Shown: positions 53,153 to 61,411, numbered from the stretch's first letter. The stretch: DNA of 64,000 nt from CAVTUU01 sp045804965 (GCA_045804965.1 JBJMMD010000009.1:124001-188000); one strand, 5' to 3'. The notes: generated by a model from the letters alone, not told the origin. Translations and numbers: made by a program.

Positions 53153-54160
53153 CTACGGCTTGCCGGCAGCTTGGGCGCCGAGGATCGCCGCGCCGACCAC
53201 ACCGGAATAATCACCGAGTTTCGCTTTCACGATCTCGACTTGCATCGCGGGTGTCGGCAGCGCCTCCCGGCGGGTCCGGCCGGCCGCGATCTCCAACAAC
53301 AGATCGATCGCCTCGATCACGCCGCCGCCGAGGATGATCCGCGACGGATTGAGCAAATTCACCGCCGAGGCGAGCCCGAGGCCAAGATAATGCGCCGCTT
53401 CGGTGATCGTCTCGGTCACAAGCTGATCCTGATGGGCAATCGCCTTTGCCAGCACCCCAGACCGGATCGCCCCGCCACCCGGCTCATCATCGGTGAGATC
53501 GGGCGCCAGCTCCTGCAACACCGACTCGCGGCCGCGCTGCAACTCGGCAATCAGCGCCCGTGTGATCGCGGTCCGCGAAGCGTACGCCTCAAGGTGCCCC
53601 CGGCCGCCACAGCCACAAATCCGACCGCCCGCATCGATCACCAGGTGCCCAATCTCACCTGCGGTGCCGGTCGCGCCTTCGACCACATCGCCGTGGCGCA
53701 CGATTGCGCCTCCAATTCCCGTGCCAACGAACACGCAGAGGAAATCGGGATAGCCCTTGCCGGCGCCAAAAGCGGCTTCGCCCATGGCTGCGATCTGGAC
53801 ATCGTTGCGCAACGCGGCGGGGATACCGAAGCGGTCCCTGAGTAGCTTCGCCATCGGCAGGTTGACGGTCGCCCGGCTCAGATTCGGCGCGCCGAGGAGC
53901 ACACCCGCCGCCTTGTCCACCTGACCGGCGATGCCGACGCCGATTCCAAGCGGCTGCGCCTTCTTGCCGAATTTGGCCGTGGAAATCGCGTTATCGATGG
54001 TGTCATTGAGCCGGGCCATGAGCTCGTCCGGCCCATCGCTGGTCTGTGTTTTCTTCTTGGCCGAACCGACGACCTCGCCGGTTTCAAGGTTCACGACCGC
54101 GGCCAGCACCTTGGTCCCGCCGAAGTCAACGCCGATCGCATACCGTTCGGTCATGACCAT
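53153..54160 (-). CDS. ROK-family sugar kinase (glucokinase-like)
   Basis: 335 residues. The N-terminal phosphate loop is GVDFGGTKVLAAVVN; the sugar site has GIGVGIAGQVD and ALRNDVQIAAMGE; FVGTGIGGAIV and GTAGEIGHLVIDAGG are ROK signatures. The zinc motif is CGCGGRGHLE, where the third Cys of CxCGxxGC is replaced by His. ATP-dependent phosphorylation of glucose or a related sugar. MVM at the start leaves 54160 or 54154 as start codons. Stands alone. Confidence 0.92.
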   Translation of the reverse strand: MVMTERYAIGVDFGGTKVLAAVVNLETGEVVGSAKKKTQTSDGPDELMARLNDTIDNAISTAKFGKKAQPLGIGVGIAGQVDKAAGVLLGAPNLSRATVNLPMAKLLRDRFGIPAALRNDVQIAAMGEAAFGAGKGYPDFLCVFVGTGIGGAIVRHGDVVEGATGTAGEIGHLVIDAGGRICGCGGRGHLEAYASRTAITRALIAELQRGRESVLQELAPDLTDDEPGGGAIRSGVLAKAIAHQDQLVTETITEAAHYLGLGLASAVNLLNPSRIILGGGVIEAIDLLLEIAAGRTRREALPTPAMQVEIVKAKLGDYSGVVGAAILGAQAAGKP

Positions 54161-54347
54161 CTGCCCTCATCTGATGCGTGCCTGCGGGAAGCATTAGCTG
54201 CCCGTCAGCCTACACGGTTTGGCGACCCATTGCAGCACGTTAAGCAATTTTCCAGCCTCCGCACAATCGGCCAAACTTGCAAACCTGTGCGGCGTCACGA
54301 GATGATCGCCAAGTTACCTGCGATTCACGAAGGACGCACGTCGAGAT

Positions 54348-55223
54348 ATGGGCCAATCGCTCCCTACGACCGTTCGCATTCCGTTCTTCAAGATGAACGG
54401 CAGCGGCAACGATTTCGTCGTCATCGACAATCGAACAGGGTTGGTTCCGGTTGGATGCGAAAGCGAACTGACCCGGCTTGTCTCGCGGAGGCGATTGGCG
54501 GTCGGCGCCGATGGCGTCGTTCTGATCGAGAACGCTGATCCAGCGAGCGGGGCCGATTTCCGCTGGCGCTACATCAACGCCGACGGTAGCGCAGGCGAGA
54601 TGTGCGGCAATGGCGCTATGTGCGGGGCGCGCTTTGCCTATTTGAACGACATCGCCCCCGCGATCTGCGCCTTCGAAACCGAAAGCGGCTTGATCCGTGC
54701 CGAGGTCGACCCGGACAAATCGGGGATTCGCGTCTCGCTGGCAATGGTTGAGCCCGACCCCATTCAGCGAGATCTCGCGCTCACCGCCGCTGGGCACGAT
54801 CTGACCCTGCACGCGCTGCAAGTCGGCGTGCCCCACGCCGTCCTCATCGTTCCCGACGCCGACGCCTTCCCGGCTCAGGGCGCGTTCAAGGAGGTTGGCC
54901 GCGCCGTCCGCCTCCATTCCGCTTTTCCTGAAGGCACGAATTTCAACGTCATCACCGTTCGCGACCGGCAAGCGATCCGCATGCGCACCTATGAACGCGG
55001 CGTCGAGGACGAAACCCTCGCCTGCGGCACCGGCGCGGTCGCGAGCGCTGTTGTCGCCACCGCCCTCGATCTCGCTTCCCCGCCGATTGCCGTGATCACC
55101 AGCAGCGGCCGCCCCTTGATCGTCGATTTCGCTTGGAACGGTGAACAGGCGCAAAATGTCCGTCTCACCGGCGAGGCACGCATCGTCGCCACCGGCGAAA
55201 TCTGGCCCGAAGCGTTGGAGTAA
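54348..55223 (+). CDS. dapF: Diaminopimelate epimerase
   Basis: Converts LL- to meso-diaminopimelate for lysine and peptidoglycan synthesis. 291 residues. Substrate site FFKMNGSGNDFVVIDN at the N-terminus; catalytic cysteines in GEMCGNGAMCGARF (acid/base Cys 1) and TLACGTGAVAS (Cys 2). The Arg of the usual CGNGxRC is Met here. The gene stands alone just upstream of the REP/transposase region. Confidence 0.95.
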   Translation: MGQSLPTTVRIPFFKMNGSGNDFVVIDNRTGLVPVGCESELTRLVSRRRLAVGADGVVLIENADPASGADFRWRYINADGSAGEMCGNGAMCGARFAYLNDIAPAICAFETESGLIRAEVDPDKSGIRVSLAMVEPDPIQRDLALTAAGHDLTLHALQVGVPHAVLIVPDADAFPAQGAFKEVGRAVRLHSAFPEGTNFNVITVRDRQAIRMRTYERGVEDETLACGTGAVASAVVATALDLASPPIAVITSSGRPLIVDFAWNGEQAQNVRLTGEARIVATGEIWPEALE

Positions 55224-55238
55224 CGAGATTACGTATCG

Positions 55239-55266
55239 TTCTCCGTAGCGGCGCACGGCGTGCGCC
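55239..55266. repeat. REP palindrome upstream of the RAYT gene
   Basis: TTCTCCGTAGC followed by GGCGCAC-GGC-GTGCGCC (7-bp stem, three-base loop). It carries the GTAG foot typical of REP elements. Confidence 0.8.
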
Positions 55267-55297
55267 CCGGTGTCCGAGAACAGAAGGTTTGTGCTGG

Positions 55298-55936
55298 ATG
55301 ACAATCGATGCGAATCGTCCGCTCCCCAAATCCATTCGGCTGCCGACATTCGACTACGCCGGCAACGCCGTCTACTTCATCACCATCTGCACAGCTGGGG
55401 GAGAAATGCTCTTTGGCGAGGTTCGCAACGGCGCGATGGCCATAAATGAGCTTGGTTGGATCGTGTGGGAAGAGTGGGAGCGATCCGCGGAGATTCGACC
55501 TGAAACCGAGCTCGACGTGTTTGTCGTGATGCCCAACCATTTCCACGCTTTGGTCACCATTATTCCGAACGAACCGACAGAGAAGCCTCGCTTCGGCCCG
55601 GCCGAACGTCACCTTCAAGATGCTCTACCCATGGCGCACAGCCGTGCGCCGCTACGGAGAAAACCGCGTTCGCTCGGATCGTTGGTGGCGGGATTCAAGT
55701 CGACGACTACCTCGCGGATAAATACTGTGCGGGGGATGGCAGGAACTCCCGTGTGGCAACGCAATTACTACGAACGGAACATGCGAAATGAGCATGCACG
55801 CGCACAAATCGCGTCATACAACGAATGCAATCCCATGCAATGGTCCCTCGATCGAGAGAATCCCGACCGGGATGGAGAAAACGCGTTCGAATCTTGGTTG
55901 TTCGCGGATCAGAGTCCAACGAAGCGTTCTCCGTAG
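55298..55936 (+). CDS. REP-associated tyrosine transposase (RAYT, IS200/IS605-like Y1)
   Basis: 212 residues. HUH-type Y1 transposase that cuts single-stranded palindromes. N-terminal strand YAGNAVYFITICT, metal-binding VVMPNHFHALVTII (HxH), and a helix GSLVAGFKSTTTSRIN, with the nucleophile Tyr in WQRNYYERNMRNE. The last two are typical of the RAYT family, which maintains REP sequences. Matching REPs lie before, after and inside the gene; the internal copy encodes the linker AHSRAPLRRKPRS. Start ATG 55298. It appears intact and single-copy within the window. Confidence 0.88.
   Translation: MTIDANRPLPKSIRLPTFDYAGNAVYFITICTAGGEMLFGEVRNGAMAINELGWIVWEEWERSAEIRPETELDVFVVMPNHFHALVTIIPNEPTEKPRFGPAERHLQDALPMAHSRAPLRRKPRSLGSLVAGFKSTTTSRINTVRGMAGTPVWQRNYYERNMRNEHARAQIASYNECNPMQWSLDRENPDRDGENAFESWLFADQSPTKRSP
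55633..55661. repeat. REP palindrome inside the RAYT coding sequence (inverted)
   Basis: GGCGCAC-AGCC-GTGCGCC followed by GCTACGGAGAA, the reverse complement of TTCTCCGTAGC. In frame and coding. Confidence 0.8.
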
Positions 55937-55954
55937 TGGCGCACGGCGTGCGCC
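55927..55954. repeat. REP palindrome at the 3' end of the RAYT gene
   Basis: TTCTCCGTAGT followed by GGCGCAC-GGC-GTGCGCC; it overlaps the last codons of the transposase gene and has the same orientation as the upstream copy. Confidence 0.8.
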
Positions 55955-56141
55955 CCAACAAGATATACGAGACTTTCGCGAAACCGCGGCCGTTCGCCGC
56001 GCGTCTGAAGCGTTGGCAAAGGGGCCAATGAGACGAATGCTGGACTGATCGACTAGAGTAGATGGCCGAAGTTTCGTTTCTTCATTTGATAGGCATGATT
56101 GCATTGTTTGATCGCTCTCAGGCAACGAGGGAGAATTCCGA

Positions 56142-58034
56142 ATGTCGTACAGATCTGACCGTTTGATCAAACCCGCGCGCGGCTTGCATCGCTTCAGGAC
56201 AAGATCGCTGCTTGGGACTCTGTTCGTCCTGGGCTTGCTGTTGGCTGGTTCGAGCGGCGCGCTTGCATTGCTCCAAACGGGCGTTACTGGACCGTCGCCG
56301 GCGCAGGGGCACGCTCAGGTAATCGCCCAAGGCGTCGCCGGGATGCCGGCCGACCAAGTTGCCTGGCGGGTTGTCGTCGATAACGCCGAGAACGTCGACA
56401 CCGCGCAGCCGCTAAGCCGGCCGCTCGGGTTTGCCCTGGCCGATCAGGACGCGATCGTGATCAACGACGTCACTGTTGGTACGCAGAACCGGCTGGCTTC
56501 GGGTGAGGCGAGCTTCACGCCTGACAACCAGACCCAACAACGGGCCAGTCTCACCGACGGCAGCGTGTCCTACTTCGGTATCTCCCTCGTTCCCGCCGAG
56601 AACGCGAGCCAAGCGACCGAGGCCAAGCTCGTCTTTGGCGGCGACGGTTTCGCCGCGCCGAGCAACAACCATGACATCGATCTCGTCCGCGACGTGCTCG
56701 CCCGGGACGAATCGAGCACGATCGCCGACAGCGGGTTCCCGGTGCTCGTGCTGGCTACAAAGGGCACGATCACCATCCAGAGCGGCGGCGAGCCGTCGAC
56801 CCTGCAGGCGGGCGACGCCGCCCAACTCTCCGGCGATCTGAAGATAACCGGAACCGGGAATGAGTCAGCGTTCGTCGCCGCCGTGATCGGCCCCGAAGTC
56901 CCAACTCCGCCGCGCTTTACGGGCACGATTTCGGTTGGGGTTTTTTCGTGTCCTAGTGATGTGACCGCAGATGATCTGAATAACGGCAACGCCGACGCGT
57001 TCAATTCCTGTGATGGGCTCGAGAATGCGGCAGACGCTGGATTCAACACCTCACTGACCGGCCCGAATAACACCGACATTCCCTTCTCGAGCACGACCCC
57101 AGGCACGCGCGGGGCAACCGGCGTCTATGTCTGGCCAAATCTGCCGTTTGGCGATTACACGATCAATGAGCCGTCCTCATTGCCCGCCGGTTTTGACACG
57201 TTTCTGTTCTTTGACCCGAACAACGCGCCGATGGACAACGGCAACGTCACCATCAGCCGCGACACGCCCGATGTTCGCGCGAACATCTATCTGCTGACCA
57301 GCGCCACCGGATCCATTACGGCCCGTGTCTTCAATTGCCCGGAGGGCATGACGCCGGATACCTTGGTCGCAGACAACTGCGATCTCGCGACCGAGGGATT
57401 TGAGCTCAAACTGAGCGGCGGTTCGCTGCCGGATCAGGGGTTGACCATTGCCGATGGCAGCAACGAAGGCGGCGTCATCACCTGGAGCAATCTCGCCCTC
57501 AGCCCGGTCACCAACCCGAGCCCAGGCGATCCCGGCACCTATCACCTCGTCGAGACGGCGTTGCCGGACGGGTTTGCGAGTTACATCGTGACCGGGCCGG
57601 CGCCAATGGGCGATGGCGGCGACTTCGTAGTCCTGACTGCTGACGCGCCGTCGGTCGAGCTCGTGATCTACAACTTCATCGAGCCGGCCGGCACGGGCAC
57701 GATCGTCCTCACTGCCTACCTCTGCCCGTCGCCCAATGCAGCGGCCGAAGCCTGCCAGGCAAACGGCGGTGTCAATCTGACGGCCGTGACTATCACCTCG
57801 AACGACGGGCACACGACGCTCGATCTCAGCAACGCCGCGGTCGCCGCGCCCACATATACCTGGAGCGATCTCCCGTTCGGCGATTATGCAATCGACGAAA
57901 GTTCGATCGGCCTCCCGGATGGGATGGCGCTCGATCACGTCGAGAACGGCAGCGTGACGATCGATTCGAGTTCCCCCGAGGGCGACATCACCATCTACGC
58001 CGTTTCGGCCGGGGAAGCAACGCCGGCGCCGTAA
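56142..58034 (+). CDS. Large secreted protein: cupin-like domain plus three SpaA/prealbumin-like repeats
   Basis: 630 residues. Signal-anchor LLGTLFVLGLLLAGSSGALALL. Domain 1 (about 50-255) starts GHAQVIAQGVAGMPADQVAWRV and parallels the domain of the protein at 959 (GQVIAQGLAIPPDGAAVWRV). Then three Cys-containing beta repeats follow, each opening with a TGxIxxxxFxCP-like strand and closing with a (Y/T)xWxNLPFGDY-(T/A)-I(N/D)E-like segment (two close matches, one divergent), as in SpaA/Cna-B-type stalk domains. No LPXTG sorting signal. Probably a surface or matrix protein; it ends at a good terminator. Confidence 0.85.
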   Translation: MSYRSDRLIKPARGLHRFRTRSLLGTLFVLGLLLAGSSGALALLQTGVTGPSPAQGHAQVIAQGVAGMPADQVAWRVVVDNAENVDTAQPLSRPLGFALADQDAIVINDVTVGTQNRLASGEASFTPDNQTQQRASLTDGSVSYFGISLVPAENASQATEAKLVFGGDGFAAPSNNHDIDLVRDVLARDESSTIADSGFPVLVLATKGTITIQSGGEPSTLQAGDAAQLSGDLKITGTGNESAFVAAVIGPEVPTPPRFTGTISVGVFSCPSDVTADDLNNGNADAFNSCDGLENAADAGFNTSLTGPNNTDIPFSSTTPGTRGATGVYVWPNLPFGDYTINEPSSLPAGFDTFLFFDPNNAPMDNGNVTISRDTPDVRANIYLLTSATGSITARVFNCPEGMTPDTLVADNCDLATEGFELKLSGGSLPDQGLTIADGSNEGGVITWSNLALSPVTNPSPGDPGTYHLVETALPDGFASYIVTGPAPMGDGGDFVVLTADAPSVELVIYNFIEPAGTGTIVLTAYLCPSPNAAAEACQANGGVNLTAVTITSNDGHTTLDLSNAAVAAPTYTWSDLPFGDYAIDESSIGLPDGMALDHVENGSVTIDSSSPEGDITIYAVSAGEATPAP

Positions 58035-58060
58035 AGTTCAGTCATTCGTAAAGACGACCT

Positions 58061-58097
58061 GGGCCGTGCCAATAAGCACGGCCCGGATCGCTTTTTG
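58061..58097 (+). terminator. Rho-independent terminator
   Basis: GGGCCGTGC-CAATAA-GCACGGCCC (9-bp stem, 58061-58084) followed by GGATCGCTTTTTGCGG. Lies between convergent genes. Confidence 0.8.
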
Positions 58098-58107
58098 CGG
58101 TTCTAGC

Positions 58108-58623
58108 TTAGAAGCGATAGCGGGTCGGGTGGTTGCCAGATTCGTCGGTGGGAATTCCGAAGGCGACTGCGGGTGTTACCTCCCACAACTCGTATGAGGC
58201 GGTTTCTTTTGTCAGCGGACCAAAGGGCGCTTCAAAACTGCCGTCGGTCACCGTTACCGGCCAACCATGACCGTTGAACACCTCAGCCAGACGCTCCAGC
58301 GTGGCGGAATCTGTGGTGTGCCTCGCTTCGCCTTCGACAACCAGATCGAACCCTTTCAGTGCAACCACAATGACACAATTCGGATTCTGTGCGAGGTTCT
58401 TTCGCATCCGGGTGCCCTGATTCGTCGCCAAAAAGAAGGCGCCATTGTTCCAGGTAGGCCACAATGGTACAGCGTGCGGACGTCCATCTGGCCGAACCGA
58501 TGCCAGAACGGGTGTCGCGGTCGGACCTGGATCGGCAATGAGCGTGGTTACCGTTGTCCACGGAGTCACGACCGCGCCTTCGCTCTCAACCATCAATTCA
58601 GCCATTGGCTCTTTCTCTGTCAT
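58108..58623 (-). CDS. Pyridoxamine 5'-phosphate oxidase-family flavoprotein
   Basis: 171 residues of the split-barrel PNPOx fold: PVLASVRPDGRPHAVPLWPTWNNGAFFLATN, then RKNLAQNPNCVIVVALKGFDLVVEGEAR, and a C-terminal TKETASYELWEVTPAVAFG. Many members of this type bind F420 or FMN and reduce small molecules. The start at 58623 has AAAGGAGAGG upstream; the frame to 58701 lacks one. Confidence 0.85.
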   Translation of the reverse strand: MTEKEPMAELMVESEGAVVTPWTTVTTLIADPGPTATPVLASVRPDGRPHAVPLWPTWNNGAFFLATNQGTRMRKNLAQNPNCVIVVALKGFDLVVEGEARHTTDSATLERLAEVFNGHGWPVTVTDGSFEAPFGPLTKETASYELWEVTPAVAFGIPTDESGNHPTRYRF

Positions 58624-58765
58624 GTTTCCTCTCCTTTGCCCCTCCTTGCGAACGTCATAGAGGGACATGGTCACGCCATTTGCAGCGGCGATCAAGTGCA
58701 ACCAACTCAGTTGCCTATACTTGAACGTCGAACAATGAGCCAGAAAATCGACAGAAGCCAGGTTG

Positions 58766-59116
58766 CTAGGAAATCGATTCGGCGTCGCGGAGCGTCAGCG
58801 GAAAATTGTTCTCGATGAAGGATTTAATCGCCTCCGAGCCGCGAAAGCGCAGCCAAAGGCCCTGCTGGTGCGGCTCGAACACCACCTCGAAGGTGAAAAA
58901 CGGGCAGCATTGTCGCTCTGCGTTCACGACTGCGATAACCTTCGCCGTCCATTCTTCGGTCGCCGGAAAGCAGTAACCATATCCATCCGGCAGTTCTTCG
59001 ATTTCCTGCACGCCGGGGAACAAGTCCCGACGCGCCGATTCTGCTCGTTCAGCTTGCTCCCGTTCGCTGAGCAAACACGCGATGACTTCTTGATCCGATC
59101 CGTTGCTCGAGCTCAT
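58766..59116 (-). CDS. Small CC-motif protein under a MerR-type promoter
   Basis: 116 residues. The core is VIAVVNAERQCCPFFTFEVVFEPHQQGLWLRFRGSEAIKSFI; the adjacent Cys pair suggests metal or thiol binding. Proteins of this kind occur next to MerR regulators in metal-resistance loci, from memory, but I cannot name a reaction. It diverges from the MerR gene at 59209, and its promoter has a 19-bp spacer with a 16-bp palindrome, so it is the probable target of that regulator. Confidence 0.7.
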   Translation of the reverse strand: MSSSNGSDQEVIACLLSEREQAERAESARRDLFPGVQEIEELPDGYGYCFPATEEWTAKVIAVVNAERQCCPFFTFEVVFEPHQQGLWLRFRGSEAIKSFIENNFPLTLRDAESIS

Positions 59117-59168
59117 GGTGATACCTCTCGTTTGTGTGATGACCGGTGGATTCGTTGTCCTATGATTG

Positions 59169-59199
59169 AGGCTACAAGTTCAAGCGCGCTTGAAGTCAA
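59169..59199 (-). promoter_or_regulatory. MerR-type promoter/operator
   Basis: On the minus strand TTGACT (59199-59194) and TAGCCT (59174-59169) have a 19-bp spacer, too long for normal sigma70 use and typical of MerR activation. The perfect palindrome TTCAAGCGCGCTTGAA (59179-59194) lies in the spacer. Confidence 0.8.
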
Positions 59200-59208
59200 G
59201 AGGCAACA

Positions 59209-59631
59209 ATGGAACACCTCACTATTGGAGAAGTCGCGCGGCGCACGGGTTTGCGGACGTCAGCGATCCGCTACTACGAGAGCGCCGGTCTGCTTCCCGA
59301 GCCACGCAGAGTGAGCGGCCAACGCCGGTACGACGCGGAGGTGCTGACGCGCCTTGCCATTATCCGGATGGCCCAGGAGGCCGGGTTCACGATCGAAGAG
59401 ATCCGCACATTGGTCGCTGGTTTTCCGGAAGGTACGCCCGCCGGTGACCGCTGGCGAGAGCTGGCGCAGCGCAAGCTGCCGGAAGTAGATGGGTTGATCG
59501 CACGCCTGCAATCGGTGCGCGCGGTGCTTGTAGAGAGTCTCGCCTGCGGGTGTTTGACCCTCGACGCCTGCGCCGAGCTCGGCTGGCGCCATACCGGCTT
59601 TGCGGTGGGGGATTCCGTCAGCCAAGCCTAA
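59209..59631 (+). CDS. MerR-family regulator with C-terminal Cys cluster
   Basis: 140 residues. N-terminal winged helix LTIGEVARRTGLRTSAIRYYESAGLLPEPRRVSGQRRYDAEVL; dimerisation helix; C-terminal LACGCLTLDACAELGW with three Cys that could bind a metal or iron-sulfur cluster. Likely activates the divergent gene at 59116 and controls itself. Its last four bases overlap the convergent membrane-protein gene. Confidence 0.9.
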   Translation: MEHLTIGEVARRTGLRTSAIRYYESAGLLPEPRRVSGQRRYDAEVLTRLAIIRMAQEAGFTIEEIRTLVAGFPEGTPAGDRWRELAQRKLPEVDGLIARLQSVRAVLVESLACGCLTLDACAELGWRHTGFAVGDSVSQA

Positions 59632-60185
59632 ACTCCGGCGATGGGAACACTCGTCCGCTGCTGTTTTAAGGCTAACCAAGCGGTCGTCGCAACAGCTAAG
59701 TGCAGAACGGCAATCACTAGGGCAAGAGCGACGAGACCGCCTCGCGATTCGCCAGCCTGGTGGAAAGCTTCCCGGACGTCAATAGCAGCGAAGAGCAGCC
59801 CGAAAAAGACGGCGACCAAGAGGACGAGCCACGCGTCCCACGCCCAGTTCGCCACCGCGAGCAGGAGCGAGGCGATGATCGCCGCAGCAGCGGCAGAGGT
59901 AGATTCGGGGTCAATGCCGAGAAGCCTCTCGCCGCCCTCCGAGTGCGATGCGGACTCTGCGTTGGCCGCACCCTGGGAGTGGTTTTCGGCTGATTCTCCG
60001 CCTGCCCCTCCGTTTTCGCTATCTTCGCCAGTTCTTTCGCCTGTCGTAGCCGTCGGGGCCTCGGTCTGGTGCGCGGCTTCGTTGTTCCTTTTCGACCGCT
60101 CGGCGGCGACGCCAATGACGAACGCTGCGGCCGAAATCACCAGCAGCAACGCAACGAGCATTCTCATGGCCGGAGGCCGAGTCAC
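59628..60185 (-). CDS. Membrane protein in a MerR-controlled operon
   Basis: 185 residues starting at GTG 60185, which overlaps the stop of the small gene upstream (GTGA). One N-terminal helix (MLVALLLVISAAAFVIGVAA), then a polar Ser/Glu/Gly-rich loop of about 65 residues with some His, then three helices (AAAAAIIASLLLAVANWAWDAW, LVLLVAVFFGLLFAAIDV, GLVALALVIAVLHLAVATTAWL). Possibly a metal-handling membrane protein; family not recognised. Confidence 0.75.
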   Translation of the reverse strand: MTRPPAMRMLVALLLVISAAAFVIGVAAERSKRNNEAAHQTEAPTATTGERTGEDSENGGAGGESAENHSQGAANAESASHSEGGERLLGIDPESTSAAAAAIIASLLLAVANWAWDAWLVLLVAVFFGLLFAAIDVREAFHQAGESRGGLVALALVIAVLHLAVATTAWLALKQQRTSVPIAGV

Positions 60186-60325
60186 GTCTCGGTCCTACCG
60201 AAGAGTCGAATCTTGGTCGCCAGTCGGCACCAAGGCAGCGATCTGCATGTGACGCCGGCGAGCATCGCGACTGGGCAAGCCACGATTGCAAGGATAGGGA
60301 GCAGACTCAGCAGCCACCCGGACAC
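60182..60325 (-). CDS. 47-residue Cys-containing membrane peptide (DUF2933-like)
   Basis: A GTG at 60325, with AAAGGTTGGAATC upstream, opens a frame that overlaps the end of merR and the start of the next gene by four bases. The product has one helix (WLLSLLPILAIVACPVAML) with a Cys-Pro pair, then two more Cys (VTCRSLPWC) and a basic end. The ACP-M pattern recalls the small DUF2933 proteins of metal loci. Support comes from overlaps on both sides and the residue pattern; it is easily missed by gene callers. Confidence 0.6.
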   Translation of the reverse strand: MSGWLLSLLPILAIVACPVAMLAGVTCRSLPWCRLATKIRLFGRTET

Positions 60326-60741
60326 GATTCCAACCTTTCTTCTTCTTGGCACGGCGCGTCAGTGAACAACACGGTACAACTCGTGTCGCAGACGGCGTCG
60401 CAGCGTTCCACCAGCGCCAGGAGTTCGGACCTCATGGACTGCAGCACCGCCACTTTCTCTTCGATGGCCGCCACCTTGGTCAGGGCACGGGCTTTGACGT
60501 CGTCGCACGGCACGGTCGACTCGTGTAATGCCAGCAGTTCGGTGATCTCGGACAGAGAAAATCCCAGCCGCTGGGCGCGTTTGATGAACGCGAGCCGATC
60601 GATGGTCTCCGGTGGATAGAGGCGATATCCCGCACGCGTCCGTGGCGGCGATTCCAAGAGACCCGATCGCTCGTAAAAACGGACGGTTTCGATCCCAATG
60701 CCGGCCGATCTCGCCACTTTGCCGATCGTCAATGTCGCCAT
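60307..60741 (-). CDS. MerR-family metal-responsive regulator (mercury-type)
   Basis: 144 residues. DNA-binding domain LTIGKVARSAGIGIETVRFYERSGLLESPPRTRAGYRLYPPETI. The metal-sensing part has Cys in TVPCDDVKARA at the start of the long dimer helix and in ERCDAVCDTSC after it, the layout of mercury-type MerR (one Cys before and two after the helix), plus a Cys-rich tail PCQEEERLESCPGGC. It heads an operon with the 47-residue peptide and the membrane protein; its own promoter has the mer-type operator. Confidence 0.88.
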   Translation of the reverse strand: MATLTIGKVARSAGIGIETVRFYERSGLLESPPRTRAGYRLYPPETIDRLAFIKRAQRLGFSLSEITELLALHESTVPCDDVKARALTKVAAIEEKVAVLQSMRSELLALVERCDAVCDTSCTVLFTDAPCQEEERLESCPGGC

Positions 60742-60759
60742 TACGCGCCTCCAATCAAG

Positions 60760-60791
60760 ACCCTACACCCTGTACCAAGGTACGGAGTCAA
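60760..60791 (-). promoter_or_regulatory. mer-type promoter/operator upstream of merR
   Basis: On the minus strand TTGACT (60791-60786) and TAGGGT (60765-60760) have a 20-bp spacer containing the dyad GTAC-CTTG-GTAC (60772-60783). TTGACTCCGTAC-N4-GTAC is nearly the classical mercury-operon promoter sequence. Confidence 0.85.
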
Positions 60792-60854
60792 GACTCTCGC
60801 GGTTCTGGATATCGATGGGGTAAAGCGTTTTCAAAAGGTTTGAATCAGGACGAT

Positions 60855-60993
60855 CTAAGTTGGTCTTCGTACTCCGACCTCATCCAGCCGGCGAAGCAGA
60901 TCGGCGGGGTCGTCATAGACCTGGAAAGCGCCGGCGACCTCGAGCTCGGCTCGACCGTATCCGCCAGCTAAAACAACGATGCCGCGCGCGCCC
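60855..60993 (-). pseudogene. C-terminal fragment of a HAD phosphatase (duplicate of the gene at 61813)
   Basis: Reads GGYGRAELEVAGAFQVYDDP then ADLLRRLDEVGVRRPT and a stop, parallel to the last ~45 residues of the HAD protein (GGYGRAELEVAGAYQVYDDP, ADLLRRLDEVGVRSAS). No start or upstream portion is present. It forms a direct repeat with 61828-61960, flanking the SnoaL/HxlR pair. Confidence 0.88.
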
Positions 60994-61009
60994 GGTCAAA
61001 GAGCAGAAG

Positions 61010-61336
61010 TCATTGAATTTCCAGTGAGGCGATCTTGTCGTTTGCGAGCGTGAACCTGTAGTTGAGCTCGGCCGGGCTTCCGGGGAAGTTGCCGGTGAGC
61101 CGGGCGCGCAGTGCGACAGTCTCGTCTTGCACCGCGACGGCGAGCGGCTCCACGACATATTGGTATTTCGCCGCGGTCTCCCGCTTCCAGTTGCGAATAG
61201 CATCGAGTCCGCGATAGTCGTGGTTTTCGTCAAATACTCGAGCGTCGTCAGTGAAGCAGTGGGCGACCAGGTCGGGATCTTTGGCTTTGTCAGCGGCGAG
61301 ATAGGCGGCGACCGGACCAGGTATTTCGACAGTCAT
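61010..61336 (-). CDS. SnoaL-like (NTF2-fold) protein
   Basis: 108 residues from ATG 61336, which has GGAGGA upstream; the frame to 61468 overlaps the divergent promoter region. Fold marks: VAAYLAADKAKDPDLVAHCFTDDARVFDENHDYRGLDAIRNWKRE and LRARLTGNFPGSPAELNYRFTLANDKIASLEI. Probably a small-molecule enzyme or binder. Divergent from the HxlR regulator, which most likely controls it. Confidence 0.85.
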   Translation of the reverse strand: MTVEIPGPVAAYLAADKAKDPDLVAHCFTDDARVFDENHDYRGLDAIRNWKRETAAKYQYVVEPLAVAVQDETVALRARLTGNFPGSPAELNYRFTLANDKIASLEIQ

Positions 61337-61411
61337 GACGTCCTCCGTGTTTGCTTGCAACGCTCGTAGCACCGCAACGATTCTGGCAATACACTGAGAT
61401 GCGATCAAGTA

